Positions 32,609-39,819 of a DNA stretch of 52,069 nt are shown here, one piece after another. The stretch is from NCBI GenBank assembly GCA_052034685.1, contig JBPOIH010000019.1:1-52069 (forward strand). Direction: 5' to 3'. The stretch's first letter is position 1, and each line of letters begins with the position of its first letter. The position numbers and the translations under genes were made by a program. This DNA comes from CAYUUR01 sp052034685. GTDB lineage: Bacteria; Patescibacteriota; Saccharimonadia; Saccharimonadales; CAYUUR01. Under the pieces are notes generated by a model. That model searched no databases, was not told the DNA's origin, and worked only from the letters and a program-made list of their open reading frames with translations.

Positions 32609-33713
32609 GCTCAAAGAGCTCGATCCGTCTATATATACCGTATATGTCGGTGAACGTGGCAGTAAGTTCGGTTCCATGACAAAAGATCAGCCTGTTTTTG
32701 ATGCTCAGAGGAAAATCTTTGCCGGCAAGTTTAGACGTTACCACGGTGAATCATGGGCTAAGCGTATCCTTGATGTTAAGACGAACCTACTTAATATTCG
32801 TGATCTGCTTTACGTGATACTCGGGGTCTTTGAGAGCGTAGCACTGTTAATCCGTGAAAAGCCCGACGTCATACTCCTAAAAGGTGGCTTTGTGGGTATG
32901 CCAGTAGGATTGGCAGCCGCGCTACTCCGCATTCCTTTTATAACGCACGATTCTGATGCGCTGCCAGGTTTAGCAAACCGAGTGGTGGCGCGATGGGCCC
33001 GCTGGCACGCTACCGGTATGCCAGCTTCGTTCTACATGTACAAAGAGGGTACGGTTAAATACGTTGGCGTTTTGGTCGGTGAAGCTTACGAATTCGTAAC
33101 AGAAGAACGTTGTCATGACTATCGTCGCGAGCTTGGCATACCACTCGACGCTACTGTCGTAATGGTGACAGGTGGCAGTAATGGCTCTCAGAAGCTGAAT
33201 CAGGCAATGACGGAGCACATCGTCTCACTAAAAGCCAAGTATCCACTACTGCACGTGTTACACCAGACTGGAATCGGCAAAGAAGATGTTTATTCGGACA
33301 TATACCCTGATGGGGCGGATTGGATCGTGGCGCAGGACTTATTTAAGCAGATGTACCGCTATAGTGGCGCTGCCGATGTCGTGATTACGCGAGCAGGAGC
33401 AAACACACTTGCGGAGTTTGGCGTGCAAGGCAAGGCTTGTGTCGTCGTGCCTAACCCACTACTTACCGGGGGACATCAACTTATCAATGCTGCTGAATTG
33501 GAGAAACATCAGGCGGTCGTCGTTATCAAGGAATCAGAGTTAGCTGAACGATTTGAGCCGGCGCTAACAGAACTGCTTGAAGACGGTAAACTACGGCTTG
33601 CTTATGGCAAAAATCTCCGTGGACTATCAAAGATTGATGCAGCTAAAAAACTGGCTGAGCTTCTATATGACACTATTGACCAAAGTAAACCTGTGGATTC
33701 CGAGGCCTTATAA
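32523..33713 (+). CDS. murG: UDP-GlcNAc:lipid I GlcNAc-transferase MurG
   Basis: A 396-aa GT-B glycosyltransferase that converts lipid I to lipid II at the inner membrane face. Signatures: ILLTGGGTGGHITPLLAVAHKL at the N-terminus, HDSDALPGLANRV, VTGGSNGSQKLNQAM and ITRAGANTLAEFGVQGKACVVVPNP. The start at 32523 is chosen because it directly precedes the conserved glycine-rich loop; upstream in-frame ATGs would add FtsW-overlapping sequence. The 86-base overlap with ftsW is unusually long. Confidence 0.95.
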   Translation: MSKASVTKILLTGGGTGGHITPLLAVAHKLKELDPSIYTVYVGERGSKFGSMTKDQPVFDAQRKIFAGKFRRYHGESWAKRILDVKTNLLNIRDLLYVILGVFESVALLIREKPDVILLKGGFVGMPVGLAAALLRIPFITHDSDALPGLANRVVARWARWHATGMPASFYMYKEGTVKYVGVLVGEAYEFVTEERCHDYRRELGIPLDATVVMVTGGSNGSQKLNQAMTEHIVSLKAKYPLLHVLHQTGIGKEDVYSDIYPDGADWIVAQDLFKQMYRYSGAADVVITRAGANTLAEFGVQGKACVVVPNPLLTGGHQLINAAELEKHQAVVVIKESELAERFEPALTELLEDGKLRLAYGKNLRGLSKIDAAKKLAELLYDTIDQSKPVDSEAL

Positions 33714-33715
33714 GT

Positions 33716-34651
33716 ATGTTTGGACGTAAAAGGCCCCAGCAAGAGGGAAGGCGACAAGCTCAACCAAAATCAGGTCGCAGCACAGTTTTTTCGTACTATG
33801 CTCAGCAGAATCCCAGGAAGCTGACGTCTAAGCGCCGAGGAAATGAGGAGTTAGAAAGGAAACTTCAGCCATCAGAATCGATTTCGCTTGGGCAGGGCAG
33901 GGCAGGCGCACTTCGTCACCTGCCACTGATAATCACGACTGCAGTACTCGTAATAGGCATTATTTACAACACTACATTGTCTACGAATGCGCACGTTATA
34001 ACTGATTCCGTTGCAGAGACTCAGACGAACTTTCTGCGGGACAAAGCAGTTTATCAATCGGCCCTTGACGAGTTGTTTTCTGAATCTGCACTTTCTCGCT
34101 CAAAATTAACGATTGATACGCAAGAACTGGCCGACGAGCTCGTAGCAATGTTCCCTGAGCTTGCTGACGTAACGATCACTTTACCGTTGGTCGGAACACG
34201 ACCAGTGGTTCATTTGCAGGCTACGCAGCCGGCTCTACTACTCGTAAGCAATGACCGGGCATATGTGCTTGACGATCGCGGGATTGTTTTGATGGATGCC
34301 AAAGACCTGAAGACAAGTCAAAAGCTTATGACTGTTACTGATGAAAGCGGACTGGATATACAGAAGGGTTCTGCGGCACTTTCTCCGGAACAAGTTACTT
34401 ATATCTTGTCATTGCGTCATCAGCTGACTGCGAGTAAGTTAAGCGTATCTAAAATTGTATTGCCGGCACAGCCTCAACAACTTAACGTTTATGTAGACGG
34501 GCTTTCGTTTTACGGTAAATTCTTGTTCAGTACCGATAGCAGGGTAGCGGCGGGTAGTTTTATTGCAACCAAGAAGCAACTTGATCGTTCAGGGCAAAAA
34601 CCCCGCCAATACATTGACGCGCGCATTCCTGGCAGAGTGTTCTATAAGTAA
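33716..34651 (+). CDS. ftsQ: Cell division protein FtsQ/DivIB-like
   Basis: A 311-aa bitopic protein. A long basic cytoplasmic N-terminus (about 65 residues) precedes one helix at about 70-88, then an extracytoplasmic region with a POTRA-like stretch (LTIDTQELADELVAMFPELADVTITLPL) and a beta domain. This is the FtsQ layout, and it follows murG by two bases as in dcw clusters. FtsQ bridges cytoplasmic and septal division proteins. ftsA and ftsZ do not follow. Confidence 0.85.
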   Translation: MFGRKRPQQEGRRQAQPKSGRSTVFSYYAQQNPRKLTSKRRGNEELERKLQPSESISLGQGRAGALRHLPLIITTAVLVIGIIYNTTLSTNAHVITDSVAETQTNFLRDKAVYQSALDELFSESALSRSKLTIDTQELADELVAMFPELADVTITLPLVGTRPVVHLQATQPALLLVSNDRAYVLDDRGIVLMDAKDLKTSQKLMTVTDESGLDIQKGSAALSPEQVTYILSLRHQLTASKLSVSKIVLPAQPQQLNVYVDGLSFYGKFLFSTDSRVAAGSFIATKKQLDRSGQKPRQYIDARIPGRVFYK

Positions 34652-34673
34652 GTCCCCCTGTCACTTCTCTTTC

Positions 34674-34691
34674 CGTGTTCGTAAAATGTTC
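34674..34691 (+). repeat. 18-bp direct repeat, copy 1
   Basis: CGTGTTCGTAAAATGTTC. It also contains an internal 11-bp repeat of TGTTCGTA (TGTTCGTAAAATGTTCGTA), which fits a site bound on one face of the helix. Identical to 35251-35268. Confidence 0.7.
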
Positions 34692-34777
34692 GTATGTATA
34701 GAAACTGTGGCATACTTAAAAAAACTATACCAAACATTCAAAACATCAAAAAGTCAAAAAGGGCAGTTAAGGGTGAG

Positions 34778-34805
34778 TTGACAGGGTAGAAGAAAAAACT
34801 ATACA
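34778..34805 (+). promoter_or_regulatory. Orphan promoter in the gap after ftsQ
   Basis: TTGACA (34778-34783), 16-bp spacer, TATACA (34800-34805). No plus-strand coding sequence follows before the minus-strand gene at 35295, so it would drive a noncoding transcript. Confidence 0.5.
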
Positions 34806-34839
34806 AGACAGCAAAAGTGTCAAAATGCAAGTATGCACA

Positions 34840-34848
34840 TGTGGATAA
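34840..34848 (-). promoter_or_regulatory. Perfect DnaA-box sequence
   Basis: TTATCCACA on the minus strand, matching the copy at 26229-26237 on the other side of the dcw cluster. Confidence 0.4.
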
Positions 34849-35250
34849 GTCCTAAGTTTTACGAGACGTTGTAAATAGCGTCACAAAATAGAACGAGACG
34901 CTAGGCAGTATTTAGGGGGTAATAAGAAACAACTAGCATAGTTAAGACACGCGTAGGCAGCGCAAAGGTAATGTTAGCAGCAAACATGCTAATTATGAGA
35001 GAAACTCCCCTGTAGAAGAGGTATAAGTAATCAACTCCTAACCACATATTAGAGTCGCAAAATATACATTGTACGACGTAAAGTCTAAATGCTCGTTGTC
35101 TGCTCTTTTGCTTTGGTTTTTGATTAGTTTTCTGTGATTTCGTTTCCAAGTTTTGAATTTGAGTTTTTGATTTCCCTTACTTCCTTGTCGATGTCTCATC
35201 ACTCAACTTTTGCTCATGCCATTACGTTGCAACTAAACGACGAGTTACTG

Positions 35251-35268
35251 CGTGTTCGTAAAATGTTC
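35251..35268 (+). repeat. 18-bp direct repeat, copy 2
   Basis: CGTGTTCGTAAAATGTTC, identical to 34674-34691. The second TGTTC is followed by TTAG here, so the internal 11-bp periodicity is less complete than in copy 1. Confidence 0.7.
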
Positions 35269-35294
35269 TTAGTCGATGAATATCGCTTTTTTGC

Positions 35295-35609
35295 TTAAGG
35301 GTTGTTCGCTTGTCGAGCTTCGTGGAAATCTGCAATCTGAACTTCCAACCACAATGGACTTCTATTTACGCGCTCGACAAGATTAGGCATTTTCCCTGCT
35401 GCATAAAGCTGATGTACCCGTTGTTTGCTGACGCCAAGTATTTGACTGGCCTCAATGACGTCAACAATCGCGAAACTTGTTCTGGCAATTACTCCCGAAA
35501 TGTCCGCGATAAGGCTTTCATCGATGACTTCGCCCATTCGTGATTCCAGCTCTACACGAACGAGAGCCTCATATTCGGCCGTTAGCGGATCTTCTGGCGT
35601 GCCGGGCAT
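35295..35609 (-). CDS. Helix-turn-helix protein (MerR/excisionase-like)
   Basis: A 104-aa protein. The C-terminal half (IEASQILGVSKQRVHQLYAAGKMPNLVERVNRSPLW) is a MerR/excisionase-type helix-turn-helix with a short wing, expected to bind DNA. The acidic helical N-terminal half has no recognised domain. It starts five bases after the stop of the sigma-4/HARE gene and is probably in its operon. Confidence 0.8.
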   Translation of the reverse strand: MPGTPEDPLTAEYEALVRVELESRMGEVIDESLIADISGVIARTSFAIVDVIEASQILGVSKQRVHQLYAAGKMPNLVERVNRSPLWLEVQIADFHEARQANNP

Positions 35610-35614
35610 GCTTT

Positions 35615-36649
35615 TTAGTCCTCGGCGAGGGTGTAGGTGGCTTTAGCGACGCGTTTGAACTGTGCCTTGCCTTGGAGGTTTAGAAGGATGGTTGTTTCCT
35701 TCACCTGACGGCTTTTGAGGACGCGCTTGACGATTTCGTCGCGGTGGAGCGGCTCACCTGCCTTTTTAAGGACATCGGTGATGATATCAGCGACAGTTCC
35801 CTTGCTGTAGCCCCATTCTTTGAGTGCGTAGATGCCACGACCGATGAGAACGAAGCGACCGTCTTTGATAAGTTCGTTGTGAATAGCTTGTGTGGTGACG
35901 TCTTTGCGCTTGAAGTCAGAATCTTTGATGGCTTTGGCGATTTCATTAAAGTGGAGTGGCTTGCCGTTTTCGTGCAGAATAACGTAGATTTTGTCACGAA
36001 TGTTCTTCGGGTTGACCATCGGCCACTTAACAAGGCCCCAGCGACCGTTAAGCGTAGCCAGGTGCTTGCTGGTGCTCGCAAGAGCTGCAACATGTGCTTT
36101 ATCAGCATCTTTTACAGCGGTGGCGATTGCATCAACAGTGGTTGGTTCTGCGATCTTCTTGATAGCCTCAATAACCTTGGCGACCTGGTCTTTCATTTTC
36201 TTTTCATCATGCAGCTTGGCAATGCCTACTGATAGGAAGAAGTGGTCGTTTTCGTCCAATACGACAAGACTGGAGCAGAGTTGGCTCAGGAATGATACAC
36301 GGGCTTGATCAATCCGTGTGTTTTCTTTAGTGACTTTAGATGACAACTCACTAACACGGGCTGCGCCGCCCATAGACTCGAGTTCGGCGGTAAACAGAGT
36401 TTGTACAGCAGAGATATGAGGTAGATCTTTATCGGTAGACTTGAGCTTGGTAACGACCGCTTTTTCAAGCTGGCGGACACGTTCGCGAGTAATGCCGAGC
36501 AGTTCACCAATCTGTTCGAGCGTCTCTTTGCGGTCAAACAAACCAAAACGACGAGATACGATTTCGCGCTCGCGTTCCCTGTCAATAGTAGCAAGAATGT
36601 CATTAACAACTTGTTCTATGTCGAGTGTCTTGGTGGTTTGTTCTGCCAT
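35615..36649 (-). CDS. Sigma-region-4-like plus HARE-HTH fusion protein
   Basis: A 344-aa protein. Residues about 15-70 match sigma-70 region 4 (REIVSRRFGLFDRKETLEQI then LGITRERVRQLEKAVVTKLK), the part that reads the -35 element and touches the RNA polymerase beta flap. No sigma region 2 or 3 is present. Residues about 155-344 contain two or more HARE-HTH winged-helix units like that in RNA polymerase delta (KIYVILHENGKPLHFNEIAKAI and ITDVLKKAGEPLHRDEIVKRVL). It may bind RNA polymerase and promoters without acting as a full sigma factor. Strong TTGACT-17-TATAAT promoter and AGGA site. Confidence 0.85.
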   Translation of the reverse strand: MAEQTTKTLDIEQVVNDILATIDREREREIVSRRFGLFDRKETLEQIGELLGITRERVRQLEKAVVTKLKSTDKDLPHISAVQTLFTAELESMGGAARVSELSSKVTKENTRIDQARVSFLSQLCSSLVVLDENDHFFLSVGIAKLHDEKKMKDQVAKVIEAIKKIAEPTTVDAIATAVKDADKAHVAALASTSKHLATLNGRWGLVKWPMVNPKNIRDKIYVILHENGKPLHFNEIAKAIKDSDFKRKDVTTQAIHNELIKDGRFVLIGRGIYALKEWGYSKGTVADIITDVLKKAGEPLHRDEIVKRVLKSRQVKETTILLNLQGKAQFKRVAKATYTLAED

Positions 36650-36718
36650 GCTGTTCCTATCTGTTATATCTACTGTCTTGGAGTGAATAGTCCCCTACTC
36701 TCTCCTGATATAACGCTA

Positions 36719-36747
36719 ATTATAAAACTTAGTCTTTTAAAAGTCAA
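36719..36747 (-). promoter_or_regulatory. Strong promoter for the sigma-4/HARE gene
   Basis: On the minus strand: TTGACT (36742-36747), 17-bp spacer, TATAAT (36719-36724). A leader of about 63 bases follows before the ATG at 36649. Confidence 0.85.
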
Positions 36748-36854
36748 CCCTCATTTGGTATAGGTGTATTGTAGCACAAACTGGACTAGATTTCAGTCAA
36801 ATGTTGTAGGAATATCACTAGACACTACATACGAACAGATAACAAGTTGCGTTA

Positions 36855-37187
36855 TTACTGTAGTTCAGCAGCTTCTTGGGCTTTTTGCATCGATCGACGC
36901 TCTATAGCTTCGCCAATGATGAAAGAAGTAGAACCATAGGCAACGATGGTGAGCGCCTGATACGGAAGATTTTCTTCTGCGTGCTTTTCACGTATATATG
37001 CTCTTGGATCAGCAAGACATTGCTCTGTAGGTGTTAGTTCACAAGGCTCTGTTTTGCGAGCTTCAGCAATTCGATCTTCTACGCTATGTATACTGTATGC
37101 ACCCACTGCAAGCATAAATATGCCAAGCCCACGCGCAACTGCGCCTGGTCTACGAGTGGCTTCTGTGACGGATTCAAATGTTTTCAT
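36855..37187 (-). CDS. Two-helix membrane protein with cysteine-containing loop
   Basis: A 110-aa protein. Helix 1 (about residues 15-33) and helix 2 (about 80-98) flank a loop of about 45 residues with two cysteines (EPCELTPTEQCLADP) that could form a disulfide outside the membrane. The tail is EAIERRSMQKAQEAAELQ. The start at 37187 is chosen because the -10 (37194-37199) ends six bases before it; an ATG two codons upstream directly abuts the -10. Function unknown. Confidence 0.72.
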   Translation of the reverse strand: MKTFESVTEATRRPGAVARGLGIFMLAVGAYSIHSVEDRIAEARKTEPCELTPTEQCLADPRAYIREKHAEENLPYQALTIVAYGSTSFIIGEAIERRSMQKAQEAAELQ

Positions 37188-37193
37188 AAGCAT

Positions 37194-37222
37194 ACTTTAG
37201 CATAATTACACACATTAATCAA
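37194..37222 (-). promoter_or_regulatory. Promoter for leaderless two-helix protein gene
   Basis: On the minus strand: TTGATT (37217-37222), 17-bp spacer ending TTATGC, TAAAGT (37194-37199). Belongs to the ATGCTA extended -10 group. Confidence 0.7.
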
Positions 37223-37246
37223 GCACAACGTACTCATCCACCACCT

Positions 37247-37275
37247 TTGCAACATAAAAGCAGGCTCCGTAAACT
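37247..37275 (+). promoter_or_regulatory. Transposase promoter inside the IS end
   Basis: TTGCAA (37247-37252) within the terminal repeat, 17-bp spacer, TAAACT (37270-37275). The expected start near 37282 falls after the left arm (37260-37268) of the foldback that hides the ribosome-binding site. Confidence 0.65.
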
Positions 37276-37312
37276 GTAGTTACCATTACATAAATACAGA
37301 GAGGAGGCCTGC
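37260..37312 (+). promoter_or_regulatory. Foldback hairpin masking the transposase RBS
   Basis: GCAGGC-TCC (37260-37268) pairs with GGA-G-GCCTGC (37303-37312), nine base pairs with one bulged G, covering the AGGAGG ribosome-binding site. Only transcripts that start upstream of the IS would contain the left arm. This is the layout of foldback inhibition known from IS10 and IS50. Confidence 0.6.
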
Positions 37313-37313
37313 C

Positions 37314-38279
37314 ATGGCCTATTCTACCAACCCTAACCTACCGAAAGCGAGAGCTTTCGCAATGCAGCTACTCATTGTGCAGCATTTGCCACTGCAAACT
37401 GTTGCTAATCGCTGCGGCGTACACCGCTGCACCATCTGGAGATGGAAGCGTAAGTGGGAAGTGTTGAATCAGAATGTCCAGATGGACAACCCCAATAGAC
37501 CAAACCGAATATATAGTCGTATGAATCATCTCAACCGGTGCACCTGGCGTATTCCTACCGTCATCTCCCGACCACACAACAGCCCTACGGCTGTCTCTCA
37601 AGACCTGGTACGGCTCGTACTTGCTGTGAGAGCACAGCTAAAGCGCTGTGCCGAAGTAGTCTGGCACCACTTAGTGAACGTACTTTTTGTTACGGTTTCC
37701 TTGAGCAGTGTCAGACGCATTCTGTGGCGTTCTGGTGTTGCTCGGGGCAGGAAGAACCGCGTGCGTTCAGACAATCCCAGGCGCCCACTGGTTACAGCCC
37801 CAGGAGAACTAGTGCAAACAGATACCATTCACCATGTCGATCCCAAAAACGGCAGACGACTGTATTACTACACGGTCATTGACCTTTTTACTCGGATGAC
37901 ACATGTCACTCTGGCTCCGAAGCTCAGGCAGGGACTTGCAGCCCAGGCTGTGCTGGAAGCCAGAGATGCATGGGGTTTCCCCATTGCCATAGTGCAAGCC
38001 GACAATGGACCAGAGTACGGACGGTACTTTGAGCAACAGATGAAGTGGGCAAACATACAGACCAGACATAGCCGACTGCAACGACCCAACGACAATGCTC
38101 ACATTGAGCGCTTCAACCGGACAATCCAGACTGAATGCATTGGATACTACTGGCAAAAGAGCGTTCCGCTCTCTCGCCAGCAAGCTACGCTAAGCGCGTA
38201 TCTTGAACACTACAATACAAGGAGGGTACACTTAGGAATACAGATGCTGACGCCCATGCAGATGTTGCAAAGGTCCTGA
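37314..38279 (+). CDS. IS481-like DDE transposase
   Basis: A 321-aa transposase with an N-terminal helix-turn-helix (about residues 25-50, TVANRCGVHRCTIWRWKRKW) and an rve-type integrase core. The catalytic triad is D170 (VQTDTIHH), D230 (VQADNGPE) and E265 (NAHIERFNRT), close to DD35E spacing. The frame is intact. AGGAGG lies six bases before the ATG. It probably moves the 37243-38274 element. Confidence 0.88.
   Translation: MAYSTNPNLPKARAFAMQLLIVQHLPLQTVANRCGVHRCTIWRWKRKWEVLNQNVQMDNPNRPNRIYSRMNHLNRCTWRIPTVISRPHNSPTAVSQDLVRLVLAVRAQLKRCAEVVWHHLVNVLFVTVSLSSVRRILWRSGVARGRKNRVRSDNPRRPLVTAPGELVQTDTIHHVDPKNGRRLYYYTVIDLFTRMTHVTLAPKLRQGLAAQAVLEARDAWGFPIAIVQADNGPEYGRYFEQQMKWANIQTRHSRLQRPNDNAHIERFNRTIQTECIGYYWQKSVPLSRQQATLSAYLEHYNTRRVHLGIQMLTPMQMLQRS
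38262..38274 (-). repeat. Right terminal inverted repeat of the IS
   Basis: ATGTTGCAAAGGT, the inverse of 37243-37255, located inside the transposase coding end. Confidence 0.75.
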
Positions 38280-38356
38280 GTTCTCTACGTTACTCTCATC
38301 TGTTATCCTTGCTCGGGATGTTTATCTATTGCGAGCTTCATCACATCTATTTCTCA

Positions 38357-39160
38357 CTAGGAGACGGGAGCAAGCTGCTGAGCAGCGTGAGCTATAGTTA
38401 TAATTCCATCTGTCGTCTGAGGCTGTTGTGCAATGAAATCTTTGAGTGACGGATCAATACAGGCTACTGCAGCCTTCATCGTATCGTATGCAGCGCTGTC
38501 ATCTCGCCGTGCTTCCGCCAGAATCTCTTTGCCTGTTATTCCCAGACGCTTTAAACCAGCGCCAATTACCGTAGCAGCAATCAGCGCCTGTGTTGTATCG
38601 GCCTGCCCATCAATAACTTCGCTGGCATCTACTCGACGGATGTCGCCCGGTATCGTTATCGTCACCGCTTTGCCATCAATTGTTCGCGAGACTTCGGTCG
38701 CAGCTGGGCGCGTAAATTCCCCGGCAGCTGCAAGGTTCTCTAATGCAAAGTACTCAGCCATTCCCGCGAGCGCTTCATTATAAAAGTTGTGTTCAGTCAC
38801 TGCCCTATCTGCGGTGAGTGTAGCGGAGTGTGCCAGCTCATGGACAAGGCTTACGCCCAACACCAAAGCATCTGTTTTGGGTCGGCCACTATCCTGCTCA
38901 AACACATAGGCCAGATCAAGTTCTGGGTAATAATGACCGCCAGCGGTGCCAACGCCCCACTGTTTTGCCACTTCCTTTGGGAGCACCGCTGTGCGGTCAG
39001 CTGGCAATACATCAACCAAGCCAAGCTTTTCTTTAACAAAATCATGCGCACCAACAACGACGTGATCGTACTTTTCTAGGTGTACGGCAAGTATTCTTTC
39101 CGCAATCTGAGGGTCAGGTCGTACGGTATCGCCTTGGTCTACCGGCAGTTCTTTACTCAT
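38357..39160 (-). CDS. Predicted zinc metalloprotease-like protein (HELAH)
   Basis: A 267-aa soluble protein with the zinc motif H107-E-L-A-H111 in GVSLVHELAHSATL. E129 or E136 in YNEALAGMAEYFALE is a likely third ligand, giving a gluzincin-like pattern. No signal peptide. Activity is inferred from the motif only. It overlaps the upstream gene (39153) by eight bases, so the two are one operon. Confidence 0.65.
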   Translation of the reverse strand: MSKELPVDQGDTVRPDPQIAERILAVHLEKYDHVVVGAHDFVKEKLGLVDVLPADRTAVLPKEVAKQWGVGTAGGHYYPELDLAYVFEQDSGRPKTDALVLGVSLVHELAHSATLTADRAVTEHNFYNEALAGMAEYFALENLAAAGEFTRPAATEVSRTIDGKAVTITIPGDIRRVDASEVIDGQADTTQALIAATVIGAGLKRLGITGKEILAEARRDDSAAYDTMKAAVACIDPSLKDFIAQQPQTTDGIITIAHAAQQLAPVS

Positions 39161-39734
39161 GTGACGAGACGCTTTTGTTCGTTGTTTGAATGAAACTTCC
39201 TAGTTGCCATAATGCAAACCCTAGTGATCTTGCCGACCGACCCTTGAGAGTATCATCAGACTTTGTAGCGAGTTCACGCAACTGTTGTGATGTGTTTTGC
39301 CAGTGATACGCATTGAATATGCCTGTCGGCACTTCTATTCCGGCCTTTTCGCCAATATCTGTTTGACGGCGAACTTTTTTCACATCCGCGCCTTTACCGC
39401 CGTCCATGAGCCACGTGTCAACTGAGGTGTTTTGATGCGTGGCATACGCTTGTAGGACGCCCTTGCCTATCCCTTCTTCAATCAGTTGATTCATCTTTAT
39501 CCAGTCAGGGTCTTCGTAGATGGGAGCTATTCGTTCATCTACAGCATCAGCAATGGCGACGAAGCGCTGTCGGTCTTCGTCACTCAGTTGCACATCCCTT
39601 CCCAGCAGCGCACCAGGACGACGTGCCGCAAGAGTAAGCTCGTTGAGACGATCACGGTCTGCCTGCTCAAAGTCAGCAAGCCTTATGACTTGAGGGGATT
39701 GATCGCCTTGTATTGGAAGTATTTGCTCTGACAT
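39153..39734 (-). CDS. Hypothetical protein, operon partner of HELAH protein
   Basis: A 193-aa soluble protein, mostly helical and charged, that I do not recognise. A conserved-looking central stretch (TSVDTWLMDGGKGADVKKVRRQTDIGEK) has no known family. It is first in a two-gene operon with the HELAH protein. Its promoter shares a -35 region with the divergent ychF promoter. Confidence 0.7.
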   Translation of the reverse strand: MSEQILPIQGDQSPQVIRLADFEQADRDRLNELTLAARRPGALLGRDVQLSDEDRQRFVAIADAVDERIAPIYEDPDWIKMNQLIEEGIGKGVLQAYATHQNTSVDTWLMDGGKGADVKKVRRQTDIGEKAGIEVPTGIFNAYHWQNTSQQLRELATKSDDTLKGRSARSLGFALWQLGSFIQTTNKSVSSHE

Positions 39735-39760
39735 GTTTGTTATTTGCTTTAACTCTTGTC

Positions 39761-39789
39761 ATTGTATCATGCTTATGTATGTTTGTCAA
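39761..39789 (-). promoter_or_regulatory. Promoter of the 39734 operon, overlapping the ychF -35
   Basis: On the minus strand: TTGACA (39784-39789), 17-bp spacer, TACAAT (39761-39766). The -35 overlaps the plus-strand TTGTCA (39783-39788) by five bases. Confidence 0.8.
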
Positions 39790-39811
39790 TTGTCTTTACC
39801 TCTGTTATAAT
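39783..39811 (+). promoter_or_regulatory. Promoter of leaderless ychF
   Basis: TTGTCA (39783-39788), 17-bp spacer, TATAAT (39806-39811). The ATG starts eight bases after the -10. Confidence 0.75.
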
Positions 39812-39819
39812 GGGCAACT

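Larger units (their letters stand above)
34652..35294 (+). other. 643-bp gap: promoter, repeats, possible RNA gene
   Basis: No convincing protein gene on either strand. It holds an 18-bp direct repeat (CGTGTTCGTAAAATGTTC) at 34674-34691 and 35251-35268, a promoter (34778-34805), a perfect DnaA box (34840-34848), a 6-bp stem AGCGTC/GACGCT near 34876-34902, a T-rich stretch (35100-35180) and a weak CGAT-GAAT-ATCG hairpin followed by six T bases (35273-35292). It may be a noncoding RNA gene or a decayed gene in the usual ftsA/ftsZ position. I recognise no tmRNA, RNase P, SRP or tRNA signature. Confidence 0.45.
37243..38274 (+). mobile_element. IS481-like insertion sequence
   Basis: A transposase gene flanked by 13-bp inverted repeats: ACCTTTGCAACAT (37243-37255) and ATGTTGCAAAGGT (38262-38274). 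The right repeat lies inside the last codons of the transposase, so the frame ends just outside it. No clear target duplication is visible. The left repeat supplies the -35 of the transposase promoter. Because assembly passed through it, it is probably single-copy. Confidence 0.75.

Noticed and set aside
34674..34691. LexA/SOS box in the TGTTCGTAAAATGTTCG repeat
   Set aside because: SOS boxes are inverted (CGAAC-N4-GTTCG); here the half-sites are direct repeats.
34901..35149. Minus-strand frame of 82 codons in the gap after ftsQ
   Set aside because: It starts with TTG, has no ribosome-binding site, and its start lies in a low-complexity T/A-rich stretch; composition looks noncoding.
34652..35294. 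Chromosomal replication origin
   Set aside because: There is one perfect DnaA box, no AT-rich unwinding array, and no dnaA, dnaN or other origin-linked gene nearby.
37243..38274. Target-site duplication for the IS481-like element
   Set aside because: Only CC could be matched on both sides, which is too short to claim.
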